Shown one piece after another: positions 44,231-53,748 of a DNA stretch of 64,000 nt. The stretch's first letter is position 1. Each line of letters starts with the position of its first letter. The translations under genes and the position numbers were made by a program. The notes under the pieces were generated by a model. The model saw only the letters and a list, made by a program, of their open reading frames with translations, did no database searches and was not told the origin of the DNA. The DNA comes from an uncultured Lachnospiraceae bacterium (GTDB lineage Bacteria > Bacillota > Clostridia > Lachnospirales > Lachnospiraceae): contig CANQTF010000003.1 in NCBI GenBank assembly GCA_947626745.1, positions 1 to 64,000 on the forward strand, given 5' to 3'.

Positions 44231-44698
44231 TTGAAGACAATCAACGACGCGGAGATCGCCCGCGTGCTGCACACCTACGGCGACATGCTCTACCGCACCG
44301 CGTATCTGCTCTTGGGAAATCCGCACGATGTGCAGGATATACTGCAGGAGGCGCTGCTGCGCTATATGGAGAAAGCGCCGGCCTTCCAATCGCCCGACCA
44401 CGAAAAGGCCTGGCTGTTGCGCGTGACGTCAAACTGCTGCAAGGACTGTCTGCGGTTCCGCGCCAGACACACCTGCATAGACCCGGACACGCTTCAGGAG
44501 CTCCTGCCCGCGCCGGACAAAAGGCAGCTCGTACAGGAGCTGTACGCCCTGCCCGCCAAATATAAGACCGTGCTGATCCTGTTTTACTTCGAGGGCTACT
44601 CCGCGAAGGAGATCGCACAAATCCTCGGCCTGTCGGAAAACGCCGTGAAGAAACGGCTGCAGCGGGCCAGAGAGGCATTGAAGAAAGAATTTACCTGA
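44231..44698 (+). CDS. ECF-family RNA polymerase sigma factor
   Basis: A 155-residue sigma factor. Region 2 contains YGDMLYRTAYLLLGNPHDVQDILQEALLRYM and region 4 contains LPAKYKTVLILFYFEGYSAKEIAQILGLSENAVKKRLQRAREALK. The TTG at 44231 has GGAGG 9 nt upstream; an earlier in-frame ATG would start almost at the likely transcription start. It is followed 30 nt later by a membrane protein that is likely its anti-sigma partner. It is distinct from the sigma gene at 41 kb. Confidence 0.92.
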   Translation: MKTINDAEIARVLHTYGDMLYRTAYLLLGNPHDVQDILQEALLRYMEKAPAFQSPDHEKAWLLRVTSNCCKDCLRFRARHTCIDPDTLQELLPAPDKRQLVQELYALPAKYKTVLILFYFEGYSAKEIAQILGLSENAVKKRLQRAREALKKEFT

Positions 44699-44728
44699 CC
44701 AGACCGCTTATGAAAGGAGCATATCCCT

Positions 44729-45376
44729 ATGAATGAAAAAGAACTGATAAATCTGAAAGGATCCATCACCATGCCGCCCGAGACAGAGGCCGCCCTGCTG
44801 CAAAGCTGCGCGCAGCCTCGCCGAAAACATTTCCGATACCGCCGTTACTCCGCCGCGTGTGCGGCGCTGATCGCGCTCGTCTGTATCGCTGCCGTCGGCT
44901 CCACCTCTTATGCGACATACAACGCCTATCAGGAGAAGCAGCTCGCGATCTTCATGGACGCCGATATGACGACGGAGGAAAAAGCCGCGCTCGGCGAACA
45001 GCTCGCACAGATGCCGGAGCTTTCCGCCTGTCACTACGTCAGCGGCAGCGTGGCGTGGGAAGATTTCAAGGCGCGCTTTCTCACCGGCGACGAAGCGCTC
45101 GAACAGCTTGCCGACGCCTTTGCAGACAATCCGCTGAAGGATTCCGACAACTATCGGGTGTCCGTCCGCTTCGGCGCAGACACACAGGCCGTCCGCGCCA
45201 AGATCGAAGCGCTGGAGGGGGTGCGCAAGATCAGTACCCTGCAGGAGCTGTATGAAGTGAAAGAGGAATATCCGGACGGCACGATACGCCTGTGGATCAC
45301 CGACAAAGCGGATCCCAACGCGGTGATCGTCAATATAACGGAGTCGGAAGATGCGCCGGGAGCTTCAGGAAAATAA
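44729..45376 (+). CDS. Putative anti-sigma protein with FtsX-like extracellular domain
   Basis: A 215-residue single-pass protein: cytoplasmic part (1-40), membrane helix (about 43-64) and an extracellular domain (about 65-190). The latter follows the FtsX extracellular-domain pattern: an IFMDADMTTEEKAALG start, the HYVSGSVAWEDFKARF middle, DNPLKDSDNYRVSV and LEGVRKIS. In FtsX this domain binds cell-wall hydrolase activators. Its place right after an ECF sigma gene suggests an anti-sigma factor that senses a wall or division partner. AAAGGAG is 9 nt upstream. It overlaps the convergent gene by 47 nt. Confidence 0.75.
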   Translation: MNEKELINLKGSITMPPETEAALLQSCAQPRRKHFRYRRYSAACAALIALVCIAAVGSTSYATYNAYQEKQLAIFMDADMTTEEKAALGEQLAQMPELSACHYVSGSVAWEDFKARFLTGDEALEQLADAFADNPLKDSDNYRVSVRFGADTQAVRAKIEALEGVRKISTLQELYEVKEEYPDGTIRLWITDKADPNAVIVNITESEDAPGASGK

Positions 45377-46127
45377 AATCCTGCGCGAACTCCGCGGCCG
45401 CGTGGGACAGCACCGACGGGTTGATCCGCAGCTCCTGTTTTTCGCCCGTGGCGCGCTCGATCGTCTGACACTGCAGGAGTCGGCTTCTGATCTGACTCCT
45501 ACATCTGGCGATCTCGTCCAGATAATCCTGCTCCCGCTCCCGTTTCAGCCAGAGTTTTTCGCACAGCTCCAGATATTCCCTGCGCTTCTTTTTGCGTTTT
45601 TCCTGCTCTGCTATCTGCTGCCGCCGCTGCTCGGCCAGCCGCTTACTCCGATTGTCCTTCGCATAGCAGTATCCTTTATATTCCTGCTTCGTCGCTCCGA
45701 AGTAATGGGAGCGGTAAGTGCTCTCCCCCATCGTGCCCCACGGATAGTAGGCGGACAGGTCGCGCCTGATCGTGTCAAGCACCCACCCTTCATATTCCGG
45801 ATCCGCCTTCATCGCCGCGAATCCGGCCTCGGAAATATTGATCGAAACCGCATCCTGTATCTGGGAATGATCGACCGGCATCTTCACGATCTTGTCATAG
45901 ATATACTGCTTATACTCCTCCATAGTCATATCCGCCGTGGAATATATGCGGCCCGCGCTTCCCGCCGCCGCTGTCTCTGCAGCCTCCTGTTTTGCCGCAG
46001 CTTCCTCCACAGCCTGTAAGAATGCGCCTTTGTCTGCGGAACCGCGCGGCTGTCCCATCGCCGTCTGCGCCGCGCGGAGCATCTGCAGATAAAACCTTGT
46101 CGTCGCGTCAAGAAAGATCCCGCCCAT
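45330..46127 (-). CDS. Uncharacterised coiled-coil protein
   Basis: A 265-residue soluble protein. An Ala-rich N-terminal helix (MLRAAQTAMGQ) is followed by a conserved-looking core (about 70-160; MEEYKQYIYDKIVKMP, ISEAGFAAMKADPEYEGW) and a strongly charged coiled coil (about 170-235, rich in Arg, Lys and Glu). No signal peptide. The ATG at 46127 has GGGAGG 6 nt upstream; longer versions lack support. The 3' end overlaps the convergent FtsX-like gene by 47 nt. Family not recognised with confidence. Confidence 0.7.
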   Translation of the reverse strand: MGGIFLDATTRFYLQMLRAAQTAMGQPRGSADKGAFLQAVEEAAAKQEAAETAAAGSAGRIYSTADMTMEEYKQYIYDKIVKMPVDHSQIQDAVSINISEAGFAAMKADPEYEGWVLDTIRRDLSAYYPWGTMGESTYRSHYFGATKQEYKGYCYAKDNRSKRLAEQRRQQIAEQEKRKKKRREYLELCEKLWLKREREQDYLDEIARCRSQIRSRLLQCQTIERATGEKQELRINPSVLSHAAAEFAQDFIFLKLPAHLPTPLY

Positions 46128-46185
46128 AAACAGCCTCCCACCGAAAAATTCCTTACAGACACTTTGCCTTCTGCCATAAACACGA

Positions 46186-46216
46186 ATGGGGAAGCGAAAA
46201 AGTTTCACTTCCCCAT
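46186..46216 (-). terminator. Hairpin after the GH13 gene
   Basis: ATGGGGAAG (46186-46194) pairs perfectly with CTTCCCCAT (46208-46216). It lies just downstream of the minus-strand glycosidase gene. The tail is only moderately U-rich. Confidence 0.6.
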
Positions 46217-46243
46217 AAAAATTTCATGATCTAACCTCTGTAT

Positions 46244-48373
46244 CTATTGGAACTGCAGGAAATTCTTCACGATCGGATTCTCGTAACGCAGAACGATCGC
46301 GGAGGTGGGCGGAAGCGTCACCGTGACATTTCCCGACACCACCGGATACTCCATATCCTGCGTGGTGTAGCCGTCCGCCGTCGTCAGGATAAGCCTCTTC
46401 ATCATGCATTCCATCGGAACACCGAGATACCACACCGTAAATTCCTTCGTGATCTCATGATCGTTGTTGTTGACGACGATCAGCGACTGCCCCTGCTTGG
46501 TAAACCTGCCGTAGCTGAGCACGTTGTAGTCCCCTTCCATATGCTTCAGGGAACCGGTCAGAAATTCCTTGTGGGATTTGTGAATGCGGATCATATCCCT
46601 GTGAAAATCGATCAGTTCATGATCCTCATGTCCCCACGGATAGGTGCGGCGGTTATCCGGATCGGTGAAGCCGCATACGCCCGCCTCATCGCCGTAATAG
46701 ATCGTGGGCGCGCCCGGCCACGTCATCTGGATCACGACGGCCTCCCGCATCACCGCCTTGCTGACGCCCGCGTTGGCGGCCTCCGGCCCAAGCGTATTGA
46801 CCCTGCCGACCTTGTGGTTCGTCCTCGTCAGGAAACGGGAATGATCGTGATTGGACAGCTCGTTCATAGCCACCTGCAGAGAGGGCGTCGTAAAGTCTGC
46901 GCCGTGGTGCTGCATCGCTCCCCAGAAGCTGTCCACATTGCCGAGAAGATCCTCTCTGTAATCGTCGCTGTGCTTCTGCATACCGGTCAAAAACCATGTC
47001 ACAGGCTCCATGAACGCGTCGTAGTTCATGACGGTGTCCCACTCGTCGCCCTGCAGCCAGTCTTTCGGGCTGCCGTAATGCTCCGCCAGAATGATCGCAT
47101 CGGGATTCGCCATCTTGACGGTCCTGCGGAATTCCTTCCAGAAATTGTGATTGAACGCCGGCGAATGTCCCAGATCCGCCGCCACGTCCAGTCTCCAGCC
47201 ATCCGCATTGAAGGGCGGCGAGACCCACTTGCGCGCAATATACAGGATATAATCCGTCAGATGCTTGGAATTCTCATAATTCAGCTTGGGAAGCGTATCA
47301 TGCCCCCACCACCCGTCATAAGTGCCGTTGTACGGCCACCCGTAGTCGTCATGGAACTGAAAATAATCGTGGTACACGCTGTCCTTGGCAATATACGCGC
47401 CTTTCTCGTAGCCCGCCGCATTCTCATAGATGCGCTCTCTGTCCATCCACTTATTAAAAGAACCGCAGTGATTGAACACGCCGTCCAGAATGACCTTGAT
47501 GCCCCGTCTGTGCGCTTCTTTGACAAGCTCGGCAAAGAGCTCGTTGCTCGCCTCCAGATTGTCTCTGTTGGACACGCGGTCGATGTATCGGGTGGCAAAG
47601 CGGTTCTCCTGCTGATCCGGCCGAAGGAGCTCTCCCTCATCGTGCAGGATCCTGCCAAAATGCGGGTCGATATAATCATAATCCTGAATGTCGTACTTGT
47701 GATTGGAGGGAGACACAAACAACGGGTTGAAGTAGATCACGTCTATGCCAAGATCCTGCAGATAGTCCATCTTATCGAGCACGCCCCGCAGATCGCCGCC
47801 GTAAAATTCCCTGACGCCCATGGCGGCGGGGTATTTGTTCCAATCGTCCACCTTGACGGTCTTATCCCCGATATATTGATACTCGTTCGTCAGCACGTCG
47901 TTGGCGGGATCGCCGTTGCAGAACCGGTCCACATAGATCTGATAGAAGACCGCCCCCTTCGCCCACTCCGGCGTCTTGAAGCCGGGAATCAGCCGAAAGT
48001 GATAGTATTCGTTGATGTCCTTGCAGACGCCCCGCGTGTCGTAATAACAGACGATCTTGCCTACGCGCACTTCAAAATAATATACCAGCGTCTCATTTTC
48101 CAACTGCACGGAATGAGAATAATAATCAAAGAAGTTATCCGTCTCCGCCTTAAGCATAAGGTGCTTCTCGCCCTTGCATACCAAAAATACCGTGTCAACA
48201 TTATTTCGCTTGGTGCGGAAATGGATATTGACCTCCCCGTAGGCGCTCGGCTCGGGCGGATATACATAGTCCTCCGTCATATCGGAAAACAGGGCTTTCC
48301 TGCTGAACACCGGACGCATGGACGATAAGTACTGCTGATTTCTTTCTGCTTTTTGAAACTGACTGAGATCCAT
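46244..48373 (-). CDS. GH13 neopullulanase/cyclomaltodextrinase-type alpha-glycosidase
   Basis: A 709-residue intracellular enzyme acting on maltodextrins, pullulan or cyclodextrins. An N-terminal beta-sandwich (about 1-130, CBM34-like) precedes the (beta/alpha)8 domain. The four GH13 regions are DGVFNHCG, GWRLDVAADLG (nucleophile Asp), IILAEHYG (acid/base Glu) and LSNHDHSR (stabilising Asp). A C-terminal beta domain closes it. No signal peptide. It has its own promoter and lies alone, without sugar-transporter genes next to it. Exact specificity cannot be read from sequence. Confidence 0.93.
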   Translation of the reverse strand: MDLSQFQKAERNQQYLSSMRPVFSRKALFSDMTEDYVYPPEPSAYGEVNIHFRTKRNNVDTVFLVCKGEKHLMLKAETDNFFDYYSHSVQLENETLVYYFEVRVGKIVCYYDTRGVCKDINEYYHFRLIPGFKTPEWAKGAVFYQIYVDRFCNGDPANDVLTNEYQYIGDKTVKVDDWNKYPAAMGVREFYGGDLRGVLDKMDYLQDLGIDVIYFNPLFVSPSNHKYDIQDYDYIDPHFGRILHDEGELLRPDQQENRFATRYIDRVSNRDNLEASNELFAELVKEAHRRGIKVILDGVFNHCGSFNKWMDRERIYENAAGYEKGAYIAKDSVYHDYFQFHDDYGWPYNGTYDGWWGHDTLPKLNYENSKHLTDYILYIARKWVSPPFNADGWRLDVAADLGHSPAFNHNFWKEFRRTVKMANPDAIILAEHYGSPKDWLQGDEWDTVMNYDAFMEPVTWFLTGMQKHSDDYREDLLGNVDSFWGAMQHHGADFTTPSLQVAMNELSNHDHSRFLTRTNHKVGRVNTLGPEAANAGVSKAVMREAVVIQMTWPGAPTIYYGDEAGVCGFTDPDNRRTYPWGHEDHELIDFHRDMIRIHKSHKEFLTGSLKHMEGDYNVLSYGRFTKQGQSLIVVNNNDHEITKEFTVWYLGVPMECMMKRLILTTADGYTTQDMEYPVVSGNVTVTLPPTSAIVLRYENPIVKNFLQFQ

Positions 48374-48410
48374 GTAATATGCTTTCCTCCAAAAAACAAC
48401 ATATATGATT

Positions 48411-48439
48411 ATTATATACTATATATTGTGTTTATTCAA
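48411..48439 (-). promoter_or_regulatory. SigA-type promoter of the GH13 gene
   Basis: On the minus strand TTGAAT (48434-48439), a 17-bp spacer and TATAAT (48411-48416), about 40 nt before the ATG. No obvious cre site is seen. Confidence 0.85.
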
Positions 48440-48489
48440 GGATTTCCCACTTGACTTGGCAGCAGAGCCGTGTTCTGCCCTTAGACGGT

Positions 48490-48521
48490 AAAAGAGGCAG
48501 TTCATACAAACTGCCTCTTTT
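48490..48521. terminator. Perfect 13-bp hairpin between ftsH and the GH13 gene
   Basis: AAAAGAGGCAGTT (48490-48502) pairs with AACTGCCTCTTTT (48509-48521) around a 6-nt loop. It is likely the terminator of the ftsH operon, about 155 nt past the ftsH stop. The stretch between (48522-48675) holds no gene I can support. Confidence 0.85.
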
Positions 48522-48675
48522 AGAGAAGGTATTTCTTTCTTATGGGGTATAGCAAAAACTATATAATGTATTGGGGGTTACAAGTGTATATTAGCATAGC
48601 CCCTATCTTCCTACAATGCCAAGGTTTCACAAATATTACAATTTTCGCACGTCGTTTTTGTGCAAAATACACAAT

Positions 48676-50529
48676 TTATGACGGTGTCGGCGCCGGATCG
48701 TCGGGCTGCGGGTACTTTTTGTCGAAGAGCGCCTCGAACTCGGCACGTCCGATCTTCTCTTTCTCCAGAAGAAGCTCTGCGCACTTGTGCAGAATGCTCT
48801 CCTGCTCCAGAATGATCTCTTTTGCCTTCATGTAGCAGTCGTCGATGATCGCCTTCACTTCCTGATCGATCTGTCCGGAGATCTCCTCGCTGTGGTTCTT
48901 GGCGTGCGCCAGATCCCTGCCGATAAACACCTCGTCATCGTCGTCCTCGTAGTTGATGATGCCAAGCTTTTCCGACATACCGTAGCGCGTCACCATGCTG
49001 CGCGCTTTCTTGGTCGCCTGTTTGATATCCTGCTGCGCGCCGGTGGTCACGTCGTCAAAGATGATCTCCTCCGCGATACGTCCGCCGAGAGAAACCATGA
49101 TATCCTGCAGGATCTTCTTCTTAGTCAGGAACATCTCATCTTTTTCCGGCAGCGGCATCGTATAGCCCGCCGCGCCCAGCCCCGTGGGGATAATGGACAC
49201 GGTATATACCGGCCCCACATCGGGGAGCACATGGAACAGGATCGCATGGCCCGCCTCGTGATACGCCGTGATGCGCTTCTCTTTGTCGGAAATGACGCGG
49301 CTCTTCTTCTCCGTTCCGATCCCGACCTTGACGAAAGCCTTCTTAATATCTTCCTGTTTGACAAAGACCCTCTGATCCATCGCGGCATTGATCGCCGCCT
49401 CGTTCAGCAGGTTCTCCAGATCCGCGCCGGTAAAGCCCGCCGTCGTCTGCGCGATCTGCTCCAGATCCACATCGTCGCCCAGCGGCTTATTCTGCGCATG
49501 CACCCTGAGGATATCTTCCCTGCCGCGCACATCGGGACGCGCCACTGCGATCTTACGGTCGAAACGTCCCGGCCGCAGGATCGCGGGATCAAGGATATCG
49601 ACACGGTTGGTCGCCGCCATCACGATGATGCCCTCGTTGACGCCGAAGCCGTCCATTTCCACCAGCAGCTGATTCAGGGTCTGCTCGCGCTCATCATGTC
49701 CGCCGCCCATACCCGTGCCGCGGCGTCTGGCCACGGCATCGATCTCGTCAATGAAGATGATGCACGGCGCATGTCTCTTTGCCTCCGCAAACATATCGCG
49801 CACCCGAGAGGCACCGACGCCGACGAACATCTCCACGAAGTCCGATCCGGATATGCTGAAAAACGGCACGTTCGCCTCGCCCGCAATGGCCTTGGCAAGC
49901 AGCGTCTTACCGGTACCCGGCGCGCCCTCCAAGAGAATGCCCTTCGGGATACGCGCGCCTACCTTCGTGAATTTGCCCGGCTCTTTTAAGAACTCCACGA
50001 TCTCCTGCAGTTCTTCCTTCTCCTCCTTCAATCCGGCCACACCGTCCAGCTTGATAGTGTTCTCCCCGCCCAACGTCAGTTTTGCGCGGCTCCGGCCGAA
50101 ATTCATCATCTTGCCGCCTCCGCCGCCCGCGGCATTCTGCGCGTTCATCATCACGAAGAAGAACACGCAGACGACCACCACGATCAGGATCGGGAACACG
50201 CTGTTCAAAAACCAGCTCTCCTCCGGGACGCTCTCGACCCGGGGATCAAGCCCGTAGCTTCTCACCAATTTCTCCATTTCCGTCACGTCCGTGACGTACA
50301 GCGTCCGCTCCTCGCCGTTCTTCAGCGTGATCTCCAACGATCCGGTGGGCGTATCCTTGTTGGGGCAGATATTGACCATCGCGACTTCGCCGCGCTCCAA
50401 CTGATCCGCGAACTGCCCTCTCGTATAGCCGTTGTTCTGCACCTTCAGCGTGCCGACCCAGACCGTGAACAACAGCAGCCCGATGATAATGATAAAATAC
50501 AGATAGAAACTCCTATTATTTTTGCTCAA
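48676..50529 (-). CDS. ftsH: ATP-dependent zinc metalloprotease FtsH
   Basis: A 617-residue membrane-anchored AAA+ protease that degrades unneeded or damaged membrane and regulatory proteins. Two N-terminal helices (about 8-26 and 110-128) flank the extracytoplasmic domain. The ATPase has Walker A GAPGTGKT (202-209; Ala replaces the usual Pro), Walker B IIFIDEID, the pore [12 protein letters not shown] and the [21 protein letters not shown]. The zinc site HEAGH lies near residue 430. It starts at TTG with AGAGG upstream. It follows hpt and tilS, the conserved Firmicutes order. Confidence 0.97.
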   Translation of the reverse strand: MSKNNRSFYLYFIIIIGLLLFTVWVGTLKVQNNGYTRGQFADQLERGEVAMVNICPNKDTPTGSLEITLKNGEERTLYVTDVTEMEKLVRSYGLDPRVESVPEESWFLNSVFPILIVVVVCVFFFVMMNAQNAAGGGGGKMMNFGRSRAKLTLGGENTIKLDGVAGLKEEKEELQEIVEFLKEPGKFTKVGARIPKGILLEGAPGTGKTLLAKAIAGEANVPFFSISGSDFVEMFVGVGASRVRDMFAEAKRHAPCIIFIDEIDAVARRRGTGMGGGHDEREQTLNQLLVEMDGFGVNEGIIVMAATNRVDILDPAILRPGRFDRKIAVARPDVRGREDILRVHAQNKPLGDDVDLEQIAQTTAGFTGADLENLLNEAAINAAMDQRVFVKQEDIKKAFVKVGIGTEKKSRVISDKEKRITAYHEAGHAILFHVLPDVGPVYTVSIIPTGLGAAGYTMPLPEKDEMFLTKKKILQDIMVSLGGRIAEEIIFDDVTTGAQQDIKQATKKARSMVTRYGMSEKLGIINYEDDDDEVFIGRDLAHAKNHSEEISGQIDQEVKAIIDDCYMKAKEIILEQESILHKCAELLLEKEKIGRAEFEALFDKKYPQPDDPAPTPS

Positions 50530-50552
50530 AGTATACCTCTTTCATTTGCCTG

Positions 50553-51077
50553 TCAATCAAATTTAACTACGCCGATGTACGGCAGATTGCGATATTTCTG
50601 ATCGTAGTCCAGACCGTAGCCCACAACGAACTCATCGGGGATCCGGAAGCCGGTGTAATCCACCTTGACGTCCACGACCCTTCTGTCCGGCTTGTCCAAC
50701 AGCGTACAAAGCTTTACGTCCGCCGCGCCCCTGTTCTTCAACATCTCCTGCAGACAGCTCAGCGTCCGCCCGGTATCCACGATATCCTCCACCACGATCA
50801 CGTGCCTGTCCGTAAGCGGCTCGTCCAGATCCTTCCCGATCTTGACCACACCGCTCGATCTCGTGTCGCTGCCGTAGCTGGACACAGACATGAAGTCCAG
50901 GGAAACCGGCACGGTGATCCGTTTGGCAAGCTCGCACATAAAAAAGCTCGCGCCCTTAAGGATACAGACCAAATGCACTTTTTTGCCTGCGTAGTCTTCG
51001 GAGATCTGCTCTCCGAGTCTGCGGATCCTTTCGTTCACTTCCTCCTCACTCAACAGTATCTCGACCCGTTCCGCCAT
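50553..51077 (-). CDS. hpt: Hypoxanthine phosphoribosyltransferase
   Basis: A 174-residue purine salvage enzyme converting hypoxanthine (and guanine) with PRPP to IMP (GMP). The PRPP motif VIVVEDIVDTGRTL, the YGSDTRSSGVV flexible loop and the C-terminal GYGLDYDQKYRNLPYIGVV are all typical. Its start overlaps the end of tilS by 32 nt, with GAGGAGG upstream inside tilS. The tilS-hpt-ftsH order is the same as in Bacillus subtilis. Confidence 0.96.
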   Translation of the reverse strand: MAERVEILLSEEEVNERIRRLGEQISEDYAGKKVHLVCILKGASFFMCELAKRITVPVSLDFMSVSSYGSDTRSSGVVKIGKDLDEPLTDRHVIVVEDIVDTGRTLSCLQEMLKNRGAADVKLCTLLDKPDRRVVDVKVDYTGFRIPDEFVVGYGLDYDQKYRNLPYIGVVKFD

Positions 51078-52503
51078 GATAGCCTCCTCTTAACTGTACC
51101 TGTAAGATACGCTTCGTACTTTGCTCCACCTTGTAGCGCTGGCTGATCCGATAACCGGGGATCCACAGAACATGCTCCCCGTCAGCCAGAATGTGCATAC
51201 TGTCACGCCGCAGCTTCGGGATCTTCTCGTCGATCATATACCGCTTGACCGATTTTCTGTGCAGCGCAGTGTCGATCGTCATGTAATCGCCCTGTCTTCT
51301 TGTACGCAACATCAGAGCCGTAGTTATTTTATCATAATCAAACCATTTCGTATATCTATTTTGCGGAATATTTTGCCGATCGGGGGCAAATCCTCCTTCC
51401 AGCAGCGAGAAGGCGTAGATCCCTTCGCCCGCCACCTCGATCTCGACAGGCGGCGTGACCGTATAGGCGTCGGCCGCTTTCGGCAAAACGCTTTCCGGCG
51501 CACCGCCGCACAGCGTCAGCGTCTCGTACTCCTTGTATGCCCTGATCCCGTAAGGAAGCGACAGCTCCCTGCTGCCCGGCCTTGTCATCAACGCGGTCAG
51601 ATCTGCGATATGCCGTCCGGTAATATCCTTCCTGTGCGGCGCAAAACGCTCCAGACACAGCAGCAGTACGCGCCTGTACATGGCCGGCGCTTCCGACAAC
51701 AGCCGGCACGAGATCTGCAGACACGGCCGCTCCTGGGAAGGCTCCTCCGCCACATACCGCTCATACAGTCTGCCCGTCTGCTCCGCCAGATAATCCTCGG
51801 TCTCCCACAGGATATCCGCCAGCTCACACATATGGCCCACCGCGCCCGCACAGATCTCCCGCTCGGCATACGGCAGGATATGGTGCCGTATCCGGTTGCG
51901 CGCATACCCGTCCTCCTCGTTGGTGGCGTCCACGCAATACGCCAGCCGGTGCTCGTCCAGATAGCGCTCTATCTCTTCCCGTTCCAGACACAGCAGCGGC
52001 CGGATCACACAGTCCCTGACCGGCCTGATAGAACACAAGCCCTTCACGCCGCTTCCCCGGAACATATGGAAGAGCATCGTCTCCGCCCGATCGTTGGCAT
52101 TATGCGCCACCGCGATCTTGCCGTGCTGCGTATCCCGAAGCTCCGCCGCAAGCACCTCTTCAAATGCGGCATACCTGAGCTGTCTGCCCGCCTCCTCCAC
52201 GGATAAGCCCCGCGCCGCGGCATAGCCCGGCATGTCCACCTTTTTCAAGCGAAACGGGATATCCCACTCCCTGCACAGCTTCTCCACATACGCGGCATCG
52301 CGCGCAGACTCCTCCCGCATGCCGTGATCCACGTGTACCGTCACGATCCGGAAAGGTATTTCCTCGGACAGCCTTCGCAGCAGATGCAAAAGACAGACGG
52401 AATCCGCCCCGCCGGACACGCCGGCTGCCACGAGATCGCCCGCCTCCACCATATGCTGTCTGCGTATATAATTCAATACTTTATCATATGTCTTATCCGT
52501 CAT
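51046..52503 (-). CDS. tilS: tRNA(Ile)-lysidine synthase
   Basis: A 485-residue enzyme that modifies the wobble C of tRNA-Ile(CAU) to lysidine using ATP and lysine. The PP-loop motif SGGADS is at residues 30-35, and HVDHGMREESARD and AHNANDRAETMLFH are conserved family stretches. The C-terminal TilS-type tRNA-binding domain (about 380-470) includes RTRRQGDYMTI. Its 3' end overlaps hpt by 32 nt and its start lies 3 nt after the spoIIE stop, so the block is translationally coupled. Confidence 0.95.
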   Translation of the reverse strand: MTDKTYDKVLNYIRRQHMVEAGDLVAAGVSGGADSVCLLHLLRRLSEEIPFRIVTVHVDHGMREESARDAAYVEKLCREWDIPFRLKKVDMPGYAAARGLSVEEAGRQLRYAAFEEVLAAELRDTQHGKIAVAHNANDRAETMLFHMFRGSGVKGLCSIRPVRDCVIRPLLCLEREEIERYLDEHRLAYCVDATNEEDGYARNRIRHHILPYAEREICAGAVGHMCELADILWETEDYLAEQTGRLYERYVAEEPSQERPCLQISCRLLSEAPAMYRRVLLLCLERFAPHRKDITGRHIADLTALMTRPGSRELSLPYGIRAYKEYETLTLCGGAPESVLPKAADAYTVTPPVEIEVAGEGIYAFSLLEGGFAPDRQNIPQNRYTKWFDYDKITTALMLRTRRQGDYMTIDTALHRKSVKRYMIDEKIPKLRRDSMHILADGEHVLWIPGYRISQRYKVEQSTKRILQVQLRGGYHGGTGRDTVE

Positions 52504-52506
52504 CTG

Positions 52507-53748
52507 TTATGCCCTGTCCCCGACGCCGTCCTGTTCCCACGCCCCCAGCACGAGCACCGTCATATCGTCCCGGATCTGCCCTTTGCTCTGCGCGAGGGAA
52601 TAGGTCAGGATCTGGTTTGCTATCTCATTCGGATTGCTGTAGTCCATTCTGCCGATAATCTCGGGCAGCACTTCCTCCCCGATGCCCTGCGAGAGCGCGT
52701 CCAGCACGCCGTCCGACAGCATGATCACATAATCGCCGTTCTCCAGCGTCCGATACATGACCTCCGGCTCCATCTGTCCGAATACGCCCAGCGGAAAGCT
52801 CTGCGAGGACAGCCTGTCCACCAGCCGCCCGCGCTTGATATAGGTACACGCCGCGCCCACCTTGATAAACTCGCATTCACCCGTATACAGATTCATGTCG
52901 CAGACGTCCAGCGTGGACATATTTTCTTCCTGCCCCGACGCCGCCAGTGCCCCGTTGATCATCTGCACGGCGGTCTCCTTGCGGAAGCCCGCCTCCAAGA
53001 GACGCTCTGTCAGTTCAATGACCCGCTCCGAGTCTCTGCTTGCCTTCTCGCCAGACCCCATGCCGTCCGACAGAATGACGGTCATCTTGCCGTCCTCTCC
53101 CTCATAGAAGGAATAGTTGTCGCCCGATATCCTCTCCGTCTCCTTGACCGCCTTGGCCGTTCCCGTCAATAGCTGAAACCTCGGCTCCTCCAAAAAATAG
53201 TAGGTATTCCACTCCGGCGTCAGGTACAGAGGCGCGTTCTTCGCGGCGCGCAGCCTGTTATTCATCGCGACCGACAGAAAATCGGCCACGTCCTCCACGG
53301 AAATGCTCTCCTTTTCCCCGAGCCGCACATACTTCTCGGAAGCCGTCCGCATCGTCAGGCTGATCTCCGTATGCCCGTCGTCGTGCTCCAGCTCAAAAAA
53401 ATTCCTGAGTTGGATCCCCGACTCTTTCAAGAGCTTTGCCATCTGCCGGTATCTTCGCTCACCCATAGGACGGTACGCATAGGTCGTCTTCGCCACCTCC
53501 GCCATGATATGGGCCATCTCTTTGAGATGCTCCGCCACAAGCCCGCGGTTTTCCTGCAGCTTGCGCTGCCACAGATAGTCGCGTCTGCTGCCCGCCCACG
53601 CCAAGGCCGCCTCCGGCTCCTCTTCCTCGTCCTCAAAAAGATCCGCCAGATCCCTGAAGGATTCCGCGTAATTCAAGAGTCTCTGTCTGCCGTATTCGGG
53701 TATGACCGCTATCTTGTTCTCGTCCCTGTCGTCTGCCTGTCTTCTCAT
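52507..53748 (-). CDS. SpoIIE-like PP2C phosphatase lacking the membrane domain
   Basis: A 413-residue protein corresponding to the regulatory and phosphatase part of SpoIIE. The PP2C domain (about 190-405) has metal motifs ISGDNYSF, LSDGMGSGEKA, MLSDGVLDAL and IRDDMTVLVLG. SpoIIE activates SigF in the forespore by dephosphorylating SpoIIAA. The usual protein is about 800 residues with ten N-terminal membrane helices; none are present here, and the upstream 130 bp cannot encode them. ATG at 53748 has GGAGG 7 nt upstream. Its place before tilS-hpt-ftsH supports the SpoIIE identity. Confidence 0.85.
   Translation of the reverse strand: MRRQADDRDENKIAVIPEYGRQRLLNYAESFRDLADLFEDEEEEPEAALAWAGSRRDYLWQRKLQENRGLVAEHLKEMAHIMAEVAKTTYAYRPMGERRYRQMAKLLKESGIQLRNFFELEHDDGHTEISLTMRTASEKYVRLGEKESISVEDVADFLSVAMNNRLRAAKNAPLYLTPEWNTYYFLEEPRFQLLTGTAKAVKETERISGDNYSFYEGEDGKMTVILSDGMGSGEKASRDSERVIELTERLLEAGFRKETAVQMINGALAASGQEENMSTLDVCDMNLYTGECEFIKVGAACTYIKRGRLVDRLSSQSFPLGVFGQMEPEVMYRTLENGDYVIMLSDGVLDALSQGIGEEVLPEIIGRMDYSNPNEIANQILTYSLAQSKGQIRDDMTVLVLGAWEQDGVGDRA

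Noticed and set aside
46247..48328. A 693-codon open frame antisense to the GH13 glycosidase gene
   Set aside because: It lies wholly opposite a gene with complete catalytic motifs, has no recognisable domain, and arises from the high GC content. The same applies to long antisense frames opposite the transglutaminase-like, ftsH, cca and AAA ATPase genes.
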